DNA from: Gambelia wislizenii
Taxonomy: Eukaryota; Chordata; Lepidosauria; Squamata; Crotaphytidae
DNA length: 64,000 nt
Reading direction: 5' to 3'
NCBI GenBank assembly: GCA_030847615.1
Contig: JAUMIR010000002.1
Coordinates: 112,042,309-112,106,308 of the forward strand
The notes beneath the pieces are model-generated. The model saw only the letters and a program-made list of their open reading frames with translations, was not told the DNA's origin and did not search any database. Of the stretch, positions 55,431-64,000 are shown in pieces. Numbering within the stretch: the stretch's first letter is position 1; the number at the start of each line of letters is the position of its first letter. A program made the translations under genes and the position numbers.

Positions 55431-56233
55431 GCGAAAGTAGCATGTAAAAGCTCTGCCTCGTTTAGAGAAGAGGGGGTCCAGGGACCCTTGTCTACCGCTT
55501 GTTAAAATAGAAATGAATGGAAAAGAGAGCAAAGGAGTCTCTCCAGCAGGGGGTGGAATGCTCACCTCTAACTTTTGCATGAGTCTTTGGGCTCACCTTT
55601 GCCCCACCCACAGACTACAGAGCTCCAGCCTTCTGCTTGGACACCAGCTGCCCTTTGAGGGCAGCATGCTGGATTACCATTGGAGAAGGCTGGTGGCCAA
55701 TGAGAGTCCACTTTGCCCTGTTCTATTGCCCCTCCCTCAGTGGCTTTAGCTCCTCCCACCAGCTGGAGGTTTTTTTTAAAGCAGGTGGCAGCCCATCCAG
55801 TGCAGCATTTGTAAAGAATTTCTTTCTCCCCATGGGAAGCAGAGCCAGAAATTCATGGGGGTGGCCAGTTGACCCCCAGGGGATCCCTAAGGAGAAAAAA
55901 GAGGGCTTGGAACCCAAAGGCAGCTTCCCACCTCCTTCCCACCCCTTTCCAGTTTTTTTTTTTTGTTTTTTTTTTTGGCAGCCTGTAAGTTTCTGGGGCA
56001 GAAGGTGTTCACTCAGTATAGGCTCACAGAGAGGCACCTGGCACAGCCTGGGTACAAATTAACCCAGGAGTAGCCAAAACAGCAGATCTGCACAGCAGAA
56101 AGGCACAAAAACAAAGGCTTCAGCCAGCAGCTTTTCCATAGCTCTGACCCACTTTCACACACAAAAAGACAGCAAGGTTCATCCAAAAATATCTGGAGGT
56201 CTTTATCTTCAGTTTCAGTATAAACAAACACAG
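55431..56233. other. Intergenic, unassigned
   Basis: Open frames here are short and lack recognised domains; a T-rich run lies at 55950-55977. Confidence 0.35.
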
Positions 56234-56369
56234 TCTCTCTCTCTCTCTCTCTGGCTTTTCTTCGCAAACGAAGATTCAGGAAGGACTCATCCCACGCTTT
56301 CTGCAAGTGCGCCGATGACTAAAAAGGCCAATCCAAGATAAACAAGTCTGGTTGCAGAAAGCACAGCAC
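56234..56369 (-). mobile_element. Non-CR1 LINE 3' terminal fragment
   Basis: (CT)n tail, the perfect 3' hairpin, then the zinc-finger coding end; truncated after about 136 bases. Confidence 0.85.
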
Positions 56370-58400
56370 AGTATATACACAGCAAACCTTATTAACAAGC
56401 TCATTAGCAACACTCCTCTTTGTCCACAACACCCACACACAATGCATTGTGTGCTTGGGTTATATATGAGTGTTTGCTAGTCATCCCTCTGCTTAACCAC
56501 ATCTGTGAACAAACCCCTTTCTGCTGTTCTAGTCTGTGGTCTGTTGCTCTAACATTTTTCTTTTTGCATTTAAAGCAGTATTACCCTGACAGAAGGAGTG
56601 GGAAAGGGCTCAAGTTTTTGGGTGCAGAAGGGGTGAAAAGCAGAGGAAGGGGAAAAACCTATCCTGCAAGGTAGGACAGGAGGAAAAAACAGAAAGAAGA
56701 GGGTGAGGGACACATAAAAAGCAACATTATTTGCCCCCATGCATGCTTATTAAATCAGCAAGGGGAGCTGGCTGAGTATTAGTTACTGCAGCTCAACAGG
56801 CAAAGATGTGGCTGTAGGCCAAGGAGGTAGTGCTGAAAAACACCCTCAAGCTGCTAATTGGCTGGCCAACAGAGCACTATGATTGGTTGAGTATCTTTCC
56901 TAAGTGGCCAATCAGCACACTGGGAACAGCAACATACCCAAGAAAATTATACATATAGATGGTAGCCATATTCTGTCCTGTGAAATTCTGTCAGGGCTTG
57001 GCCTGTGCACTGACAAACTCAGTTCATATCTTCCAGCACTATTTTCCTGTGCATAATCATCAGTGATAGGAACAAACTAATTAAAGTTATGAATTAAGTT
57101 AAACATTGTCTAACAAGCAACTTAATTACATTTAGTGTCAATTTACTTGACTGTCTTAATCTGGAATTCCAGTATTAATGTAATTCAAGAATTAAAATAT
57201 CAATGAAGTTATTAATTAATTAAACTCACATTCTCCAGCTGGTTCTTTAATGAATACAAATAGCTATAGAAATTGTTATTTTTCAAAATGATTAGAATAT
57301 ATTGGTTTAGTTTATTCCAGTGATAAAAGATTTTAAACCAAAAAGTCCTAAGGGAGCTTTGGAGGGGGTGATGCTCCCTTTTTGCATCCATGCAGTCCTC
57401 CTATGTTCTACACTGAATATCACACTGAGGCTCTTCAGCTGCCCCAGGAAACTGACTTTTGAAGCTCTTAACTCTGGGATCCACATGGGACTCAGTAAAC
57501 TAAAGAAAAGGTGAGGTTAAGGATATGATATTAAAGGGGAGAGAGAAAGGGGAATCAGGAGAAGCACTTTGGATGGAGTAGATGGGATATGGGATTTTCA
57601 AAAACTCAGGCAGCAATTTTCTTCTCACCTAAGTATGACAGAGGGACAAAGGAGTGTTGGTGGTGGGGAGAGTAAAAGCATGGATGAAATTTTTCAGCCT
57701 CATTCTGATAAGGCTTTTAGTGCAGGCTTTTACCTTAAACAACAATTTAACATAAACGTGATAGTTAAATTTTTTCCTCCTTTTAACATAAATGTAATTC
57801 AATTAGATTTTTCACCTTCTTGATGATTAACTGAACACGCTAACTTTCTTATCTCTGATGATCACACTGTTGTGCTGTTTATAGACAATTCACATATATT
57901 TGAGGGTTGCCAACCACCAGCCTCTCTCCCAACCCCCTAATATAATTTTGACTAGAACTGTATCTTCTTTCAAAACAAGAGCAGGTAGTCTGGAGAATAA
58001 GAAGACAGACTGAAAGATTGTTGCATAGCACCTGTTTCCAAGCCCCTACATAACATCATTAAGACTTCAAATGAATTTATTCATCAGTATTAGAAACTAC
58101 GTCCTAAATGACACAGAACACGGATGATTAGATTCCCATTTATGCTACATTGCCAGAGAGGTTTGATGAAGAAAAACAAACCTGTTTCCAGAGCAATTAC
58201 AAATGTGTCTTTTTATTACTTTGGCCTCAAGGCTTTTACATTTATTACACCTCCCTTTTCCATGCATAAAAACTGGATGCAAATGAAAGGGAGAACATTA
58301 AAGTATCTATTAGATAGTGTCTTTTGTAAGAGGCATAATAGGAGAATTAGGAGAGATTATTATCCTTTCAGCAGATGTCACTTCATGCAAACAAAATGAA
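56370..58400. other. Intergenic region upstream of the opsin
   Basis: No gene recognised; AT-rich. The opsin promoter must lie here or in a 5' non-coding exon, but no convincing TATA or photoreceptor (CRX-type) cluster was identified by eye. Confidence 0.35.
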
Positions 58401-58758
58401 ATGATGAATCAGTCTCTGTTTTCTTCCAATGCTTCATCATTCCTTGGACCTAATGCAACATGTAACTCCACAACCTGTTTGGATCAGGCCAGTGAGAAGA
58501 AATATAAATTTGGCATTGGGTTGTTAATGATTCTTGGTATGTTCCTGGGTATCTGGTTCAATGGCATCATCATTATACTAACAATTAGACACAAATTTCT
58601 TAGGATTCCAATTAATTATGCTATGGTGAACCTGTCAGTTGCAGACATGTTCAGCATAGTCATTGGACTCTGTCCCACCATGGATGCTAATCTGAAAGGA
58701 TATTACTTCCAAAGCAAGACATTCTGCAACTTCCAGGGCTTCTGTGTTACTCTTTTTG
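58401..58758 (+). CDS. Parietopsin-like opsin exon 1 (TM1 to start of TM3)
   Basis: Codes the glycosylated N-terminus, TM1 (around LLMILGMFLGIW), TM2 (NYAMVNLSVADM) and the start of TM3 with Gln at the usual counterion position. It ends in phase 1 within a Gly codon, the position of intron 1 in visual opsins. Confidence 0.87.
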
Positions 58759-61115
58759 GTAAGTGTTTCCTCATCTTGATCTAGATTTGTGTGTGGTATT
58801 GCCAAGAATGTTTGTTCTGCCTAAAGCAGTCGATATATGCACTTACATTTACAAATGCAACCCTCCTTCCATTGCATTCATGAAAAGACATCAGTGTACC
58901 AGGCATGCATAAGCCAATCCATATGTACCTATAATGAGACAGGACTAAGATAATTGCTTTTTCTTAGTGCAAAAGAACAATGGCTACAAACCATTTACTA
59001 GCCTTTATTCCAATTTCAAGTACAGGATGGCCAGAAATCTGAATTGTGACATCTCAGGTTCAAAAGTAGAATTCCCAGTATGTGTATAATTCTTTCGCTA
59101 AGAACTAGTGCACAGTTTTCCAACCTAGTGCCTTCTAGATTATTTATCCATGAACAACTGGAGGATCCCAGGTGAGGAAAAGTTATTCCAGTATAAATGT
59201 TAATACAGAGTTGCTAAACTGTATAGCATATATTAAGGGAGGATTCTTATCAGAAAACCATCATCTGAATTCCACTTTTGAATTTTCATTGTATGCTGTA
59301 TTAAAATGCCTATTTCCTTCTAGGTAAATGGGTGTAGACATTAGGCAAGAATTGTGAAAAAAGTAAAAAAGTTTTTTAATTAGTTATCAGAAGGGCAAGG
59401 GACACATAAGACAAAGCTCACAGCACAGAATTCCACCTTGTGCAGCTACCTCCTGGATATGCCTGATATTATGTAGACTATGGCCAGCTCAGAAGTGGAA
59501 AATTTTTTCCTGTTGTGGCAACGAATGGAAAAGAGGAATGAGTTCTGTCCATTGTGTCAGGGCCAGTGGAAGGTTTCTGGGAATGGGGTAGGGACAAGGG
59601 TGACTTCCAATTAGAGTGTGGTAGGAATCCACTCTCATTTTAGTCCAAACTTTAAAAGAAGTTGCCTGAAATGTTGATCTCCCCAACAAATTCAGTACCT
59701 TGTATAGCTCTTTTCAAACCAAATCCCACTGTCTTGGAGCCACTTGCTGCCACTGGGGTAGGTGATGGGGCGGGATGATGCAATGACAAATCTATTGATT
59801 TGCACAATCAATCTAGGAGGCCTAGAAATTAATACCTCCCTCTGAGCCTTGAGCGAAGTGGCATTCAGCATCAACCCTCATTCATCTATACCACCGAATG
59901 TGGTTCATTCACTTGGTTCCAATAGGCATTACACCTAGTATAATGTAACAGCTGAGAGAATGGCCTGGAATGTGAGGGCGATCTGGCTACAATGTCTGTC
60001 ACCCCATTGACTGTCAGGGCTGATTCCTCTGATCTGGCTGGCTAGGCAGGTATCCCCTTCCTCCCTCACTGTTCCATGTGCATCCCTCCCAAAGCTGCAC
60101 ACTTGGTGGAAGAGGAATGACATCCATCACTGCTGTCAGGGGTGCTCTGATTGTGTATTCCTGTATGGTAGGGGGTTAGACTGGATGGCCCTTGTGGTCT
60201 CTTCTAACTCTATGATTCTATGCTCATATCTCATCTCTGCCATCAGCTTTTTAAGATGTGGGGTGGGGTGGGAATCATGCAAATGTTGATGGGCGATACT
60301 CCTAAACATTGCTTACCATTGACTATGCTATTTGGGGATGCTGGGACATGTAATCCAATACCATTGGGAGAGACATATGATTTTCACCCATTCCTTAGGC
60401 AACCCCCCATCTCTGCATTTCTTGTGTGATACCAGCCTCTCACTCGCACTCACTCCCTTTTATGAAGAACAACCACAATAATATGCTGAAGCCATCTGTA
60501 ACTGAGCCATGGCAGGAATAAAATTTAAGCCCCACACCTTCTGCATCAGCCTAGCATGGCTTTCATTTAACTATGGTTTCAGCATGTAACCTTGGCTTTT
60601 TTCATTAAAAGAAATTCCCCATGCCCTGGCATGAGAAGGACAGGAAGAATAATGTAAAACCCTGTATCCATACTTCTGTCAGTGAATTGCCTTTTTTTTT
60701 TGGACACCTCACAGGCACATCATAATTGAGGTTCTAGTTAAGCTTTTAAGAACAACTTATATTACTACTTCCTCTTCCTGCTCTAGGGCTGGTGGCCCTT
60801 TGGTCGGTTGTGGTGTGTGCTGTGGAGAGGTACCTGTTGGTGTGCAGGCCATTCAAAGCTCTGCACTTTGGGAAGAGACATGCCGTACTGGCCCTCCTGT
60901 TTATCTGGTTGTGGTCTGTGATATGGACTGTCCCACCTCTTTTCGGCTGGAGTAGCTATGAAGTGGAAGGTATTGCCTCAAACTGTGCCCTGGCATGGCA
61001 CAGAGAAGACTGGAAGAGCCGCAGTTACCACTTGTCTCTCTTCTTTTGTTGTTTCCTGGTTCCCTTTATCCTTATTTCCTTGTCTTATGGCAAGCTCATC
61101 TTCACCCTCAGAAAG
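58401..61115 (+). CDS. Parietopsin-like ciliary opsin, 5' two exons (gene continues past window)
   Basis: This is a light-sensing seven-helix receptor of the vertebrate ciliary opsin family. Exon 1 is 58401-58758 (119 codons plus 1 base) and exon 2 is 60787-61115 (rest of the split codon plus 109 codons), with donors gtaagt and acceptor gctctag. The N-terminus has several N-glycosylation sequons (NQS, NAS, NAT, NST). TM2 has NLSVAD; C110 and C187 equivalents (TFCNFQGF, SNCALAW) can form the extracellular disulfide; TM3 ends in ERY. Position 113 (rhodopsin numbering) is Gln, while position 181 is Glu (YEVEG). This combination is described for parietopsin of lizard parietal-eye photoreceptors. 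Exon 2 ends at the conserved phase-0 site after TM5. TM6, TM7 and the retinal-binding lysine are not in the window. Another Q113 opsin class cannot be fully excluded. Either ATG of the MMNQS start may be used. Confidence 0.8.
58759..60786 (+). other. Opsin intron 1
   Basis: gtaagt to gctctag. Contains a CR1 3' end at about 60150-60225 (ggactggatggccctt-like tract, then ctctatgattctatgc) and no exon. Confidence 0.75.
60150..60225 (+). mobile_element. CR1 3' end fragment
   Basis: gactggatggcccttgtggt followed by tctaactctatgattctatg. Confidence 0.75.
60787..61115 (+). CDS. Parietopsin-like opsin exon 2 (TM3 to TM5)
   Basis: Codes LVALWSVVVCAVERY, TM4 (LFIWLWSVIWTVPPLFGW), extracellular loop 2 with Glu181 and Cys187 equivalents, and TM5 (FLVPFILISLSYGKL). 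The intron that splits rhodopsin near residue 177 is absent here, so one exon covers about residues 121-231. Confidence 0.87.
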
Positions 61116-62279
61116 GTAAGTCTGCCATTCTATTTTGCAGAACGGACAATAACTCGTCTAATTATCTCAAGGACAACTTTTGATCTTCCAGATGTTACTG
61201 AATTGCAAATCCCACAATTCCTCAACAAAGGCTACAGTGGTCAGGCCTGATGGGATTGGCAGTCCAGGCACATCTGCAAAGCCACAGGTTGCCCAGTCCT
61301 GTCCTAAGAGTTTAGAGTATACTTTCCTAAAGGGTTCTTGCAGTTGATATCTCAGGTGGCTAAACTGAGGCCTATAAGTAAACAAGGAATGACGAAGATA
61401 ATAAATGCAATCCACAAAATACACCAGGCTGATCCTTGAGCTTTTTCATTTGAATTTCACACTGAATTCTATGATGCAAAGACCTAGTGAAATTATGTTT
61501 TGTATATATCCCAACACCTGATAACTTCTGCAAATGGAGAAAAATATGTCTTTGTGATATTTATTTAATGACAGTCCTATGTCATCCCCTAACAGAAATA
61601 CCTGAAATGGCTTACAACAAAAGATAAGTGATATATAAAAGGTTAAACCATAAAAACTTAGTCCAGCATTAACATCAGTAGTGAAGAATAAAACAAATAC
61701 ATTAGGAAGACTCATAGTCGTCTGAGAAATGCCACAAATCTTCAATTCTAAAAATGTGACAAGATCTACAGATCACCAACAGAACTTAAGTTTTTGACAA
61801 TTAAAAGGCCTGGGAAAATAAAAAGGTCTCCATCAGATTCCCCAAAGAGCAGATGTATCTGATGCTCCTTCCATGACACAGATATCCTCATTCTCTAATT
61901 CTTCTTAAAGCCAATCAAAGAGGACTTGGTATTTGTATTTCAGGCTGCATTTCATGAACCAGGCTGTAGTCTATGAAAGATTTTGCTGTATCTAAGTTAG
62001 TCTCAAAAATGTCCAGGGCCTTAAATCAGTGAATCCATCCATTTTCTAAAAGATATAATAACAGCACAGTCCTATGTATTATTTTATTCTGAAATAAATC
62101 CCACTGAGCCCAATTGGATTACTCAAATTAAGCTGAGGACAAAGGAGGAAAGTGGGAGGAAAGAGAAACTGGGACATTTTAAAAGCAGCTGAAAAGGCTT
62201 GATTAATCAGGACAGTTGGAGGATATCCAAGTGTATTTAGGATTGCAACTTAAAAGTAAAAAAACAAAAACAAAAAACG
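61116..62279. other. Opsin intron 2, left part
   Basis: Follows the gtaagt donor at 61116. I looked for the TM6-TM7 exon and did not see it. 62135-62235 is a reversed fragment of the CCCTCCAAC-end element family. Confidence 0.5.
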
Positions 62280-62390
62280 TTAACAGTCATTCTTCAAAGA
62301 CATAGTCATGTTAGCTTCTATCAGTATAGAAAGGGATCCTGTAACACCTTTAAGGCTAAGAGAAAGAAGTTTGTAGCATAAGCTTTCCTA
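62280..62390. repeat. Interspersed repeat (28640 type), interrupted
   Basis: tagtcatgttagcttctatc, acctttaaggctaagagaaa and tagcataagctttcc. The other half probably resumes at 63327-63370 (gcatctgttgaagtagactg). Confidence 0.5.
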
Positions 62391-62924
62391 GGGGTCGTTT
62401 ACACGGGCAAATATTCCTCTAAATATACCGCTAAGATAGCTCATAGTTCCCACAGATCGCAGCACAGCATTGCCTCATTCAGAAGGGGGGAAGGTAAAAC
62501 ACCCAAATATAGCATGCCAGGGGATGTCGCTATTTTTGCCGGTATATTTGCAATGTAGTGCATTTTTGGCAGTGTGAACTAGCATTCCGCTAAGGGTTAA
62601 AGCAGAGCTGCATTGTGATTGGTTGATGATGCAGGGGTGAGCTTAAAAGAGGGGCAGGGTGGGAGGCAAAGACAGTAGCCATTAGAGAGGAAACTTGCAA
62701 AAATCCTGTCTGCTATTTTGCAAGCCAGTTTGCAAACACAAATGATTCCCAACAATTTTCATTCAGGGAGCATTCCTTCTCATCCTCTCTGCTGTTTTGA
62801 AAGTATGTAAAAGCTCTCAACTTTTTTCCTGTGCATGGGGGAGGGAGAGAAACCATTTCACTAAGGGCTGTGAAAAGAACAGAAGCTCCCTGCTATTTTC
62901 CCTCTCTCTCTCTCTCTGCTTGGG

Positions 62925-62958
<34 letters not shown>

Positions 62959-63326
62959 ATGAGTGAGATAGATGGGGGAGGGAGGGGGGATGCTGGAAAA
63001 ACTTGCGATAGATTCACCTTAGGATACACGGCATGGCAGCAAGGTCTTTTAGCAGAGAGATTACTATGCCTCTGCTTTACGGAGTGAGTTCATTTACAGG
63101 CAGATTGACAGAGACAGAGAGCCACTTCTTTGATCTTCCCCCCTGCTATTTCTGGTCTATGCCCTTCCTCATAAAGCCTTTGTCTGCTGGGGAGGCCACG
63201 CCCCCCCCCCTTACTCAAGTCTGAACTTAAAAGCGACATAATTAGAAAAAAAACCTGACTGGCACAGCTGCGGAACAGAATTAAAGTGCAAGTTGCTGCA
63301 ATAAATCTGCTGTGTAAACCAGCCCC
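62391..63326. mobile_element. Second Harbinger-like element, non-coding
   Basis: 936 bp. Left end GGGGTCGTTTACACGGGCAA and inverted right end GGGGCTGGTTTACACAGCAG match the ends of 44454-45490. It contains a (CT)n/(GA)n hairpin-prone run at 62900-62957 and no recognised transposase or Myb-like frame. Confidence 0.6.
62900..62957. repeat. (CT)n then (GA)n microsatellite
   Basis: Complementary CT and GA runs separated by tgcttgggg, able to fold back. Confidence 0.85.
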
Positions 63327-64000
63327 AAGACTCATTCTACTACTCATTCTGCATCTGTTGAAGTAGACTGAGGTCATGTCCACACAGGCCAAAAATGCCA
63401 TACTCACTTCAAACCTCGTATTGACAATCCTCACCACTTACAACTACTTCCAGGAAGGTAATGCGGGTTTTAGCTCTTAATGCAACTTTGCCCCGCGCCA
63501 AGCAAAGTCAGGGAGAAAGTCTGATGTTTTCCAGAAACCCTGGAATGGCTTTGGGTTCTGTTGGTGTGCAGACAGCTGGATGGTGTCTGATTTGGCTGAC
63601 TCAGTTGTCCACAGACCAAAAGCCATGCCATCCCCCTTCCCCGTGCTGATCAGCACAGGGAAAGGGGCCTTCAGAGCCTCTGCCGCCACCTCCTCATGAG
63701 CAGGAGCTCCGTGGAAAGACTGCCCAGTGCACCGCCACCTCTGCTGAGGCCAGAAATGGGCACTTGGACATGTGATCATCAAGCATGTGGTCTCTCTAGC
63801 CCTCCTTGTTGATCACACAGGCTCCCCATTCTGCCCTCAGCAGAGGTGGCGGTATGCTGGCAGGCTTTCCATGGAGCGCTTGATCTCAAGGAGGAGGTGG
63901 TTCCGACGAGATCCATCTCCTTCCCTGTGCTCCTGCCACTGCCGCCTCACCAGGGAAGCAGCCATGGAAAGCCTACCTGGTGTGGTTGCTTTGATTAAAG
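63327..64000. other. Opsin intron 2, right end of window
   Basis: No exon recognised up to the window edge. 63660-64000 shows repeated cctctgccgccacctcc and ctccatggaaagcctg type segments, partly in inverted order, possibly another MITE. Confidence 0.35.

Noticed and set aside
53200..58400. An additional gene between TNNC1 and the opsin
   Set aside because: Open frames are short, without recognised domains or splice-consistent exon chains.
61116..64000. Opsin exon 3 in the window
   Set aside because: No segment resembling TM6-TM7 with the retinal lysine was seen; it is assumed to lie beyond 64000.
1..64000. CRISPR arrays, operons, ribosome-binding sites or tRNA/rRNA genes
   Set aside because: The sequence is vertebrate nuclear DNA; tandem runs are microsatellites and tRNA/5S-like stretches are SINE heads without intact RNA gene structure.

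Overview
The window is vertebrate nuclear DNA, most likely from a lizard. It carries spliced genes with GT-AG introns, a CpG-island promoter and a dense, young mobile-element load. The repeats are CR1 LINEs, a second LINE family with (GA)n tails, tRNA- and 5S-derived SINEs, Tf1/sushi-type Gypsy elements, hAT, Tigger-like and Harbinger-like DNA elements, and Penelope-like fragments. A parietopsin-like opsin, the parietal-eye pigment type, points to a squamate that keeps a parietal eye. The species assignment is inference.

Three host genes are supported. (1) The 5' end of NISCH (nischarin) is on the minus strand: exon 1 at 16684-16761 inside a CpG island, exon 2 at 9757-9840 and exon 3 at 8017-8199, together coding most of the N-terminal PX domain. 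The rest lies left of the window, so 1-8016 is intron 3. (2) TNNC1 (cardiac/slow skeletal troponin C) is complete on the plus strand. Its six exons run from 26104 to 52811 and splice to exactly 161 codons plus stop. (3) A parietopsin-like opsin starts on the plus strand at 58401. Two exons are present, ending at 61115, and the exons for TM6-TM7 and the retinal lysine lie beyond 64000. NISCH and TNNC1 are divergent neighbours, as in mammals.

Layout: 1-8016 is NISCH intron 3, with a nested stack of CR1, solo LTR and LINE followed by a GC-rich Tigger-like MITE. 8200-16683 holds NISCH introns 2 and 1. 16440-17160 is the CpG-island promoter. 17200-25990 is the NISCH-TNNC1 intergenic space and contains a 5.5-kb Tf1/sushi element (18166-23688, minus). 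26128-52779 holds TNNC1 introns, including a second, internally deleted Gypsy element (34190-38506), two hAT MITEs, a Harbinger-like element with a Myb/SANT-like coding region (44454-45490) and two LINE fragments. 52812-58400 is intergenic. 58401-64000 is the opsin gene plus a second Harbinger-like element.

The most notable observations concern the mobile elements. A LINE insertion is flanked by 813-bp direct repeats differing at one base that I could find, behaving like an exceptionally long target-site duplication. The sushi element shows a textbook -1 frameshift signal and a self-priming signal, and its pol frame runs into the LTR. All copies of the non-CR1 LINE share a 3'-terminal hairpin right after the stop codon. 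I found no unknown host pathway; the novelty candidates are in these elements.
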